Below, piece by piece: positions 51,133 through 60,071 of a stretch of DNA of 64,000 nucleotides; the stretch's first letter is position 1; each line of letters begins with the position of its first letter. The position numbers and the translations under genes are program-made. Under the pieces are notes generated by a model. It did no database searches. It saw only the letters and a program-made list of their open reading frames with translations, and was not told the DNA's origin. Source of the DNA: Nitzschia sp. pyKryTriq1. Its lineage: Eukaryota; Bacillariophyta; Bacillariophyceae; Bacillariales; Bacillariaceae. The stretch is taken from the NCBI GenBank assembly GCA_956465555.1, contig OY101120.1, forward strand, positions 2,102,001 to 2,166,000, in the 5' to 3' direction.

Positions 51133-52099
51133 TCTTCATTCGTGCATTCATGGTTGCTGTTCTAGTGCGTCCGACAACATGATGTCCAGCCGCAACTGCA
51201 GAAATCACGGCAAAACGGGTACTGTTGACGGGTAGACGGACGGGCACACGCATAAAACGCCACGTAGAAAGCTTGAAAGCCCACGGAGGCTCTCGGAACC
51301 ACTCGAAACGTCCAAACTAAACCAATCGAGCCAGTCGTCTGAAACATCACCTACGTCATTCTAAACCAATCAAAGTCATCAAAACGATCCAACAAGGCAG
51401 AAGACCCCGACCGCCGGCAGCCGCAGAAGGCCATCAAACTTTGTGTTCACACAACTCTCCTCCGGCAGAAAAGAAGAGAAGAGTATCATTATTTCCTCGG
51501 TATTGGCATCGATCACCTCCTCCTCTACCAAATCAGCGGATACAATTGAATATGGAAAGGATGGAATTAAGTTTGACAATCGGAATGAAGAAGGGTCGGA
51601 ATAGCCGTGTTCTCGTTGGCGCCATTTTAGGTGAGCTTTCCTTGTGATGGAGACATCCTGCGAATATTTCCTCTCGACACTTTTTGAGTTGGCTGCGCTA
51701 GAAAACGAAAAAACGAGCTCGATTTATCCACGTTGGCTTGTTTATCGTGTCGTTGTTATTGTCGTGAACTTCGATCTAGCGATTGCTCCATTTCCGACTC
51801 CTCAAACGGACGGATCCGCCCATCGTCGAGACGAGAAAAAACCAGTGGCTCGCTGATTGTTTCATGATGGGTCTATCTTAGTACTTTTATGACTGGATTT
51901 GTGCGGCGCACATCGCTGCCGGTCCGGGACGGACGTCAGTCATCGAAAACGGAAACTTCGTTCGCCCGATGATGTGCCAACACATCATTATCATTCATCC
52001 ACTTTCGACTGACTGTACGAGCCATCAAAGAATTATCATCCATCTTTCATCGTTGACGAGTCCCTGCAGCTTCATTATTCATCCTTGTTTCTAACCGCT
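51133..52099. other. Divergent region before the sigma-factor gene
   Basis: About 970 bases without a supported gene. A frame from about 51553 followed by a GTGAG donor-like site could be a first exon, but no partner exon was found. Confidence 0.4.
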
Positions 52100-53550
52100 A
52101 TGATTCCTATCTTTTTGCTCATAATAGCTCTGGTGTCTGTTCAGCACAGCCGGGGATTCACACCTCTTGCATCTTCAAGACAATGGACAGGGCGCCGATC
52201 ATCACAAAGCAGAAGTACTCTTTTCGACACTGAAGAGTCTTCTCCTTGGACAACGCAAGAATGGACAGCCACTGATTTTTCGGGTTCGCTTAACTCTTTC
52301 GAGAAGAACAATGTCCCAACGAATGGAAACAGTTTTATGCCCTCGAGAGAAGACTTGCGAGCCGCGGAAAAGGCCCTAGCATCCTCGAAAGTCACCCCTA
52401 CCTCTAAATTGGCAGCTATTGAAGTTGAATTTCCAGAGAAAAAGAAGCTACGAGCAAGCGTGAAGGAGACAGGAACTGACAGTATGAAGAACTACATCAA
52501 GACGATGTGCAATCATGAACTGTTGAATAAGAACGAGGAAATCATTCTAGCTCGGGAGATCCAAATTCTTCTCAAATGGGAAGAGCAGCGGGAACAATTG
52601 GAGCTACAATTATTGAGGTGAGTAAACTGCTGACGTTCAAGAACTCCAGTTCATATCTGTATCGAAACCAAAACTCACTCATACATGGTTTACTTCGTAC
52701 GTACAGACCTCCAACATACGCAGAGTGGGCAGCTTCAATCCAAACAGATATGAGTGTTCAGGAGCTCAAAAAGCAGATCCGTCGTTCTTTGCGAGCAAAG
52801 ACTGCACTCACAGAATCCAACATTAGATTGGTGATCTCAATCGCCAAACGCTACCAAAAGAGAGGCCTGTCGTTCCAAGACTTGGCACAGGAAGGAATTT
52901 TGGGGCTCACCAGAGCATGCGAGAAGTTCGACCCGGAGAAGGGTTTCCGATTCAGCACGTATGCTACATGGTGGATCAAGCAGAGCATTATGAGAGCAAT
53001 TGCTGACCAAGGCCGAACCATTCGGCTCCCTGTCCACATCCATGACCAGCTCCATTCCCTTCGAAAAAGCGAAAGGGAGATGAAGACAGAGTTGGGACGT
53101 GACGCATCGATAGAGGAACTTTGTGCAAAAACTGGGTTGACGTCGACGAAGGTTGAATTTTTGAGGCGTGTTTCTCAGCAATCGATTTCCATGGAACAAG
53201 AAATGACTTCATCAAAATCCAAGGGATCTTCTGCCGGTACGGGGGGTGACTCCTTGAAGCTTGGTGATATTTTGGGTGATCCCGACCAGAAGCCGGTCGA
53301 TCAAGCGTCCTATCAAATGCTGAAGGATGACCTTTCCCGTTTGATCTGTACACTAAACTCACGAGAACAGGCAGTGATTCGTATGCGATTTGGTCTAGAC
53401 GATGGAAAACCCAAGACTTTGGAAGAGATTGGCAATCGCTTCTCGGTTACGAGGGAACGTATTCGACAGATTGAAGCGCGGGCACTCCACAAACTGAGGC
53501 AACCATACCGTAACCATTCCGTCAAGTGCTACGTGAAAGATTATTCATAG
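52100..53550 (+). CDS. Plastid RNA polymerase sigma-70 factor (2 exons)
   Basis: Directs the bacterial-type plastid RNA polymerase to promoters. Exons are 52100-52617 and 52707-53550; the join gives [11 protein letters not shown], 453 residues. The signal peptide [25 protein letters not shown] has a GFTP plastid motif. Region 1.2/2.1 starts in exon 1 ([29 protein letters not shown]). Region 2 (about 208-285) has [55 protein letters not shown] and [14 protein letters not shown]. Region 3 has [18 protein letters not shown]. Region 4 (about 385-440) has [15 protein letters not shown] and [28 protein letters not shown], the -35-binding helix-turn-helix. Region 1.1 is absent, as is usual in plastid sigma factors. 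All DNA-contact segments look intact. Confidence 0.94.
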
Positions 53551-54546
53551 CCTTTCAAGCAGCAACACCCCAGGTGCTATAGGGGTTTTATAGGCACGAC
53601 GAGCGCTAACTACGTAGAAAGAATGTACATTACTGCACGCGCAGCCTATTTTACTTAGAATATGATAGTAGAATATCTCAGCAAATTGACTCGTGTTGGG
53701 TTATATGAAGACAATGGCTCCAATAGCTAAATGAAGAATCTATCGATGATGATGCATGGATACGAAGAATGTAGTCTATTTTTACTAAGAGTAGCCGGAA
53801 GATCGTTCTCGCTACAAGTACCAGTGCTGCATCTACATTCGTCGTTCTGCTGCCATGCATAGAAGGAATGAATGAATCGTTGCCTGCACTTGTACAGTGC
53901 TCGTAGAGACCGGCCGGGGGCGGGCGGGGGGGGGATAGAGAAAACTTGAACGTACAGTACCTGGTAGTAGTCTACCATCAGGTACGGTACCGGTAATACT
54001 GTAGCACGAGATGATCTCGTACTTCTGCGATACTTTTGGCCAGCTTCAGGGATACATAGAAGAAAATAGTTCCTCTATTCGTGACGACACGACGACTGAC
54101 TCGACTCACTCTTCCTCGTGCTTGCGCTGATGCGTGGAAGCGAGACTTTGAACTTTCACACCAGCATCATCGATCACGCGCGTGCGATGACGGATAAGAA
54201 CACCAGCGTTGGGCCTGTACCAAAACCCACGTACGTACACGCACGCACTACAAAACGCGAAGACATGATGATGCGATTCCACCAGCTTTTGACCTTTTCC
54301 TACTACAGTGTACCAGGTACCGGTACTGGTACTAGCAGGTAAAAACCTGTGCACTGTTCACCGGATAAGTACGTGTACGGGTACTTCTGTCTTGCTTCTG
54401 TACCTGGTACCGGTACCGGCGGTACCGGTACCAACTTGAACCTCCGCTTTCCTCATCACCGGCTTTCCCCTCCCAGCGTACCTTGCCCCGTTGAGGATTT
54501 GTCACACAACCTATCACACACGTATGGCAAGGCATTACAATATAAG
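53551..54546. other. Intergenic with GTAC clusters and a G-rich tract
   Basis: No gene is supported. GTAC clusters lie near 53952-53996 and 54306-54434. A G-rich tract is at 53917-53934. Frames at 54106-54354 run over repeats and are rejected. Confidence 0.45.
54306..54434. repeat. GTAC palindromic cluster
   Basis: CAGTGTACCAGGTACCGGTA, GTACGTGTACGGGTACTTC and CTGTACCTGGTACCGG followed by GGTACCGGTACC, ending about 110 bases before the next start codon. Confidence 0.75.
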
Positions 54547-55158
54547 ATGAACATGCCATTCGATAATATCGATAACGAGATTGGGCCTGACGCGGCGTCA
54601 ATCGATGATGTATTGTTATGCTGGGAATCGGGAGAGGAAGATGATGACGATGACGATGATTCGATCCGGATGATCCACAAGATTCGAGAAGACCTTTTGG
54701 ATTCATTTGATGTTAATGTAATCCCTACATCGCCTCGAACATCTCCCTTCAGCTATGATGGTAGGTGCAAGGACCTGAAAGAGTTGATGAAGAAATATCC
54801 AGACTTTGTTCCCAGTAGTTTGCCCGACGTTCCTGTGAAGAGGAGTCGCCCTGTTTGTACGTTTGTAAACTTTATGGGCACAAGGGACCAACCGAAACCT
54901 GCCAAGAAGGAGAAAAGGAAGACGAAGGCAGCGGCCAAGCCCATGAAGGTCACGCCAAAGGCTACGGAGCCATCTCCATATCCAACTGATGCACCTAATC
55001 AAGTCAAAAAGCCGAGCAAAAGGTCGAGGACAATATCGAAAGATTTTCCAGTGGTCACCCCACCAGGTGTTCCCAAACGCCAAAAGGCCTTTGTTGCATC
55101 GCCGATGCCTTCTTTGGCTCCGATGCGCGCGAGGCAGACCGTGTCACCAACACCATAA
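54547..55158 (+). CDS. Hypothetical nuclear-looking disordered protein
   Basis: A 203-residue protein from the ATG at 54547 (MNMPFDNIDNEIG). The frame is open further upstream but runs through the GTAC repeat cluster, so that part is excluded. It contains an Asp tract (SGEEDDDDDDDS), one ordered-looking segment (LKELMKKYPDFVPSSLPDVPVKRSRPVCTFVNFMG), a Lys-rich stretch (KPAKKEKRKTKAAAKP) and Pro/Arg-rich ends with KKPSKRSR and VPKRQK, which look like nuclear localisation signals. No family is recognised. It may be a chromatin or RNA-associated factor. Confidence 0.55.
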   Translation: MNMPFDNIDNEIGPDAASIDDVLLCWESGEEDDDDDDDSIRMIHKIREDLLDSFDVNVIPTSPRTSPFSYDGRCKDLKELMKKYPDFVPSSLPDVPVKRSRPVCTFVNFMGTRDQPKPAKKEKRKTKAAAKPMKVTPKATEPSPYPTDAPNQVKKPSKRSRTISKDFPVVTPPGVPKRQKAFVASPMPSLAPMRARQTVSPTP

Positions 55159-56348
55159 GAAGTTGAAGACCAAGACCATCACGATCTGAGGAGTCGTCGA
55201 GCTGCTTCGGGTTATGTTTGCTGTGCAACTTGTGCATCGAGCAGAAGAATCGGATACCCCCAGCGTGAAGTACTGCCTAACAGTATTTTTGATTCATTCA
55301 ATACATACGACACATCAGAATTACCAACGCAAGAAGCCTGCACAGAAATACAAGAAGAATGGCTGCCGAGATGCATGTCGATTTTTCGACGGCAAGACGC
55401 CCACTCCTGTACCTTTAGGTGCACAAAAATCTCAGATTCGTCCATCGGATCTTTCATTTATCCTCGTGCTGCATGATGATGGTTCATTCTACTACTCTAG
55501 AGAGACAAGTTTAGCTGATGAGTGGGGCCGAATCTATCCATGTTCTTTTTCGTTTATTAATCGTAATTTTAAAATAATCGTCATGGCTTTGCTCTATTGT
55601 GTGTGAAAGATCAAATAGTGATGTCTGCGAAAAATTGTTGCCTGGTTTCTCCCGGAGAGGCCAACCGTGAAACAACGCTTCCAGGAAACGACCACCCAAG
55701 CAGCATATTGTTTTTAGAGATATGGCAACCGAAGCAAAGTCATTCTTTCTCTACTGCTAGAGTAGAGAGAGAAGGATGCTCGTCTACTAGTTGTGGTGTC
55801 AGCAAAACCGAAACCTTGGGGGTGAGGGAAGAATCCTTTATTAATAAATCCTCTCAGTCGCGGAGGCAGACATGCCGCCGATGCGCGAAGCACAAAAGAT
55901 CGCCTTTGGTAGACTTTGTACGGTGATTTCTACGGGAAATGGAAAATACGAGAACCGTCCGTGCATCCATGAACCTTCGCCTTGCGAAATCCGAAACCCT
56001 ACAGTACTTGTACCGTACGAATGTACCGGTATAGGAATCGAGTACGAGTAGTAGCAAACGGTAGCTGGACATCTATCTGTTGTCCTAGTACAGGTACACA
56101 GTAAACACAAGATCAAATATGCTACATAGCTACAGTATTCTCTAGAGTAGCTGGTCTGCTCTCTACTCTCTACGAGCGATAGAGAGAGAGAGAGAGAGAG
56201 CTACTAGTATTCCTAGCTAGTAGCGAGCTAGCAGTTTTTGTACTGTGCTGAAGGATCGGCATTTATCTGCACTGTGAGTTGTATCATACTCGAATGCTGT
56301 ATTGCAACATCACTTCATTAAAACATACTATGGTGTGGAGGCCGAGGC
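55159..56348. other. Gene-free spacer with repeats
   Basis: Frames at 55214-55606 and nearby have no motif. GTAC words cluster at about 55999-56032 and a CTAG/GAGA array is at 56119-56232. Nothing else is recognised. Confidence 0.45.
56119..56232. repeat. CTAG/GAGA array
   Basis: CTACATAGCTACAG, CTCTAGAGTAGC, a GA run of about 20 bases, then CTACTAGTATTCCTAGCTAGTAGCG. It lies about 115 bases downstream of the PPR gene stop. Confidence 0.75.
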
Positions 56349-58952
56349 TTAAGAAGCGGTTGTACTGCATCGTTTCTTTTCTTGTGATATCAAAAGACCA
56401 ATACTCTTGAGTTTCTTTTCGGCCTTTGCATCACCACTCCGCGCCCAGGCTTGTCGAAGTGAAGTCAAAGTGATAATGTCAGGGCGCAGATCACGGTCAC
56501 CAGCTTCGTGGAGACGCTTCATCGTTTCATAAAGGTCCTCGGCTCGGTGTGCAGCCTGAGGCGATGAACTCGACGAGTATGCGGCGATGACCGAATTGAA
56601 ACTGTAGCTATCAGGCTTTAAGCTCTCGTCCCCAGCCTCATAGTATAACTTCTCCATAAAACGAAGAAACGCCTCTGCTCTCTCTGGAGCACCATCTTGA
56701 CGACTCTTTGCCCATGCACTGATGACCGAATTTATTGTGACCCGATCAGGGCGGCAAGTCTCATCGCCAGCACCGTATCTCTCGTTCATACGTTTCAATA
56801 GGGCCTCGGCGCGTTGCGGGGCATCCGTCGAATTTGAAATCTTCCAGGCGAGAATCGCAGCGTTGTAACTTCTTGTGGTTGGCGCCAGTTCCGAATCTCC
56901 TGCCCTGCATCTCGTCTCTAGTTCCAGTAAGAGCTCTTCAGCACGCAGCGCAGCCTGTCGACCCTGTCCTGAGCGGGCATGGGCATCCATCACCGCGTTG
57001 TAATACAATGATGTGGGTTTGGCATACATTTTGCCGCCCTTGTACAGATCCTTTGTACGCTGAAGCAACGATTCAGCCTTGGCTGCACCCTCTTGGGTAG
57101 CGCTCTTGGCGTATGCCTGAAGGACCGCACTGTACAGTAACTTTGTTGGTTTCAAGTTATCGTCGCCTGCTTCGTAACCCCTTTCCACCCCCTTCAATAG
57201 TTCAGTAGCCCGCGCAGGAGCATCTGGGACACGGGCTTTCGTTAGAGTGTTGATAAGGTACGCATATGTAGCAGCATCAGGGTTGACACTTCTATTGCCA
57301 CGGAGTTGCACCTCCTTCATCTGTTCCATCAACTTGAGAGCCCGCGTGGGTGCGCTAGGATCCCGACTCGTGGAAAGAATGAGAAATACTTGACTGTATA
57401 CAACAGTATTGGGAACGACTTCAAGGTTGCCGGTAGCACGGTAGAGTTCGAATAAGCGGTTCAAAAGCCGTTCAGCCTCATCAATCGCGCGCGGAAAGCC
57501 CTTGCTCTTCGCAATAGCATATAAGACCGAGGCAAAAGTTTTTGTCGTCGGCAAATATCGCTCATTCTTCGAATCTTCATACAAAGCTTCCAATTCTTCC
57601 AGGAGGACCAGCGCTCGAGTTGCATTTCCAGTGCTCGCATGGGCAGATATCAGCGACGTGTACGTAAATCGATCTGCCATCTCTCTGCTTTTCATTGAAT
57701 TCAGCAGCGTCTCTGCCTGTCCGATCTTCTTTGATTTCGCAAAGAAATGAATAAGAGTGTTTAGGAATGTCGTATTTGGCTCTTCTTTCGCGTAACGCTG
57801 CATCCGATCGACGAGAGCCATGGCACGCCTTGAATCAACGCCAGCTTGGGCAAAGCAATAGAGCACCGACGTGTACGCGACAACATCTGGCCTCATATCA
57901 TCGTTTTCAGAGTCATTCTCCATTTGCTTCAAAAGGGCTTCGGCTTTCTCTGCGGCGACCGTGACGTTGGCGGTGCTTCGGCACCACGCATCTATACAGG
58001 TGGAGTAAGAGATTTTATCCGGGCTCAAGTCTCCCCCGAGAGATTTCATTTTCATCAAGAGCTGATGGGCTTGTGGGGCCCCATCTTTCGTCCGAGCCCA
58101 TGCCTTTATACAGGAGTTGTACGAAATCCTCGTCGGAGACGGCCCGCGTTCTTCCAAACGGGTCAGCCATCGCTGAGCCCGCCGACCAGCGTCTTCACAA
58201 TCACTCACGCTCCAGCAATCAATGACTGCGTTATAGCAAAAGTCAGTGGTGACTTTGATTGAGTGTTCCATCTGATATAGTAGTTCTTCGGCACGTAGGG
58301 CGGCTTGACGCCTACCCTTGCTCTTGGCGAGAGCATTCAAAACAGCCGAATAAGAATAGCCGTCGACTCGAATTTGTGGTATTTGCAATAGAACTTGCAA
58401 GAGTGTATCCGCTCGACGGGCAGACTCTTTGGAACGCTGCCGAGCCCATGCATTTAGCACCAGATTGAACGACAATGTATCATAGTCTTCACCGGCGACT
58501 CCTTCCTTGACTTTTTCCAGCAGCAGCGCTTCAGCTTCCTCGGGGCACCCGTTTCGCTCCCGAAGGAACTGAGCAAGCCACTTGTTGAAGATGATGGCGC
58601 CCAGGTTTTTTCTAGGAGCTAGATGTCGCTTCAGCTTACTCCTACTCGTAGTCTCACCACCCGCACGTTGATCACTTGTTGAGCGGAGTTGTTTGTGGCG
58701 ACGATGACTTTCTTTTTGCTTGGAATTCTTTCGAAAATTGTCGTTGTTGTTCCGGCGAAATTCGGAAGAATCACTGTTTGACGTCGCCAGCGAGGAGCAA
58801 GCATCTACTAGTCGGTGACGCCCAGTGCTACATCGTATAAAGGAATTGACAGGAAGAAGAAAGTGAAGAAGACCAACCAGCAGAAACATCATCATTCGAC
58901 GAAGCAGCAGTGGCCGACCACCTTCACCACCACCGCATCCAGAGACTTTCAT
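56349..58952 (-). CDS. Pentatricopeptide repeat protein, probably organellar
   Basis: Sequence-specific RNA-binding helical-repeat protein; such proteins process, stabilise or help translate organelle transcripts. The product has 867 residues from the ATG at 58952. The N-terminus has a hydrophobic signal (MMMFLLVGLLHFLLPVNSFIRC) whose NSF|I junction resembles a plastid-import motif, then a basic transit region. From about residue 110 to the end there are roughly 17-18 PPR-type helical pairs with the repeating form D-x-x-S/T-Y-N/S-x-x-I-x-x-W-A-x-S...A-x-R-A-E-x-L-L-x-x-M, for example VDGYSYSAVLNALAKSKGRRQAALRAEELLYQM and SYNSCIKAWARTKDGAPQAHQLLMKM. Many repeats are longer than 35 residues because the linker holds acidic/Gly insertions (YEAGDES, YGAGDET). 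There is no SMR, DYW or endonuclease domain. No intron is needed. Confidence 0.9.
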   Translation of the reverse strand: MKVSGCGGGEGGRPLLLRRMMMFLLVGLLHFLLPVNSFIRCSTGRHRLVDACSSLATSNSDSSEFRRNNNDNFRKNSKQKESHRRHKQLRSTSDQRAGGETTSRSKLKRHLAPRKNLGAIIFNKWLAQFLRERNGCPEEAEALLLEKVKEGVAGEDYDTLSFNLVLNAWARQRSKESARRADTLLQVLLQIPQIRVDGYSYSAVLNALAKSKGRRQAALRAEELLYQMEHSIKVTTDFCYNAVIDCWSVSDCEDAGRRAQRWLTRLEERGPSPTRISYNSCIKAWARTKDGAPQAHQLLMKMKSLGGDLSPDKISYSTCIDAWCRSTANVTVAAEKAEALLKQMENDSENDDMRPDVVAYTSVLYCFAQAGVDSRRAMALVDRMQRYAKEEPNTTFLNTLIHFFAKSKKIGQAETLLNSMKSREMADRFTYTSLISAHASTGNATRALVLLEELEALYEDSKNERYLPTTKTFASVLYAIAKSKGFPRAIDEAERLLNRLFELYRATGNLEVVPNTVVYSQVFLILSTSRDPSAPTRALKLMEQMKEVQLRGNRSVNPDAATYAYLINTLTKARVPDAPARATELLKGVERGYEAGDDNLKPTKLLYSAVLQAYAKSATQEGAAKAESLLQRTKDLYKGGKMYAKPTSLYYNAVMDAHARSGQGRQAALRAEELLLELETRCRAGDSELAPTTRSYNAAILAWKISNSTDAPQRAEALLKRMNERYGAGDETCRPDRVTINSVISAWAKSRQDGAPERAEAFLRFMEKLYYEAGDESLKPDSYSFNSVIAAYSSSSSPQAAHRAEDLYETMKRLHEAGDRDLRPDIITLTSLRQAWARSGDAKAEKKLKSIGLLISQEKKRCSTTAS

Positions 58953-60071
58953 TCTCTACTTCACACTCTCTTTGGTATGCGGAAAAAGCCTCACCGCAGA
59001 TTTCTCTCTAGTCTAGATTATTTATTTCAACGATTGCCTTTGGTCTCTTCTTTCTTTCAGCATATTGTTTTGCGACTTTTAAGTGGATTTGCGACAAGGA
59101 ACAAGTAGTGTCTTATCCCGTGCCGATGGTAGACGACCCTCTGGACGACCCAGACAACGTTCGGACTACAGTACCTGGTACTTCCGCAACGCGCGCCGTT
59201 CGAATTATTGTGTTCTTGGTTCTCATGGCGAAGTGTAGTGGAACAGAGGGACAGACGGTACAAGTAGAGCCTGACGACTGACGCACGCACGCACGCACGC
59301 GAGATAGACGACTGTTGAAATCTCCGTAGTCTGTACGTTGTCAGCTGACGCTTTGACTAGTGGGACCACTTCCTCAGCCCCGCGTCGTGTAGTGTTGATG
59401 TTAGCTAGTAGTTCGTCTGCTCTTCCGAGGCACGAACCTATCTCAATGCGATATCGGTCGTCGACTCGATGATCTTATGAGATCCACCGGTCGTCTCTCT
59501 TCGGTTTCGGCTCAAATCTTGTGTTCGTTCGACTTCTTGTCTGTCCTTCGTTCGTTGGGGGTATCCATTCTGTAGACTGTATCCCGGATTTCGAGTACTT
59601 GCACTCTACACTACTACCAGTATATCGTAAAGCAGCGAAAAAGTGCACTGTCTAATTTAGTTACTAGTAGAGTAGAGAGAAATATATATAGAGAGAGTAC
59701 CTGCTGGTAGCATCTTGCTCTACTTTTGTAGTACTACTACTGTAGATGTGCAGATTAGCGCTGATGATCCCGTACGGGTGAAAAGAGTCCATTGAGTCAA
59801 TCAATTGGACTGTCTGGAGTGGATGGTATCGTTCCGGCGGGAGAGAGATTAATTGCTCTCAACCGTCAAGGTAGCAACTAAAAAAGACAGTGCACTTTTT
59901 CGCTGCTTTACGATATACTTAGTAGTAGTAGTAGTAGCATCTATCCCGGAGTACTTCCATCGAACAGCACACCAACTACTGTATGAGAACAGTACTATTC
60001 GTAGACGACTACTACTCTGTTTTATTGACATAAGTATTTCACGGGGCATTGTGTCTATGCCGCAACAAACT
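58953..60071. other. Spacer holding a MITE
   Basis: No gene is supported. It contains a GTAC motif at about 59168-59182 (the probable PPR upstream region), an ACGC tetramer run at 59281-59300 and the inverted-repeat element at 59621-59917. The antiporter gene ends at 60072. Confidence 0.5.
59621..59917. mobile_element. 297-bp MITE-like element with perfect 33-bp terminal inverted repeats
   Basis: Left terminus 59621-59653 and right terminus 59885-59917 are exact reverse complements over 33 bases (right end: AGACAGTGCACTTTTT, one C, GCTGCTTTACGATATA). Weaker similarity continues inward for about 15 more bases (TAG-T/C-AACTAAA). The ends begin and finish with TATA, so a TA target duplication of the Tc1/mariner type is possible. 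The 231-base interior has no open frame of note, contains CTAG and GAGA words, and encodes no transposase. A 32/33 match to the terminus lies at 23245-23277. Hence it is a non-autonomous inverted-repeat element; the superfamily is unproven. Confidence 0.8.

Noticed and set aside
54106-54354. 82-codon reverse frame before the disordered hypothetical gene
   Set aside because: It runs into the GTAC cluster and has no recognisable feature.
55214-55606. 130-codon forward frame
   Set aside because: Composition looks random, no motif is present, and the start context is weak. It could be 3' untranslated sequence of the upstream gene.
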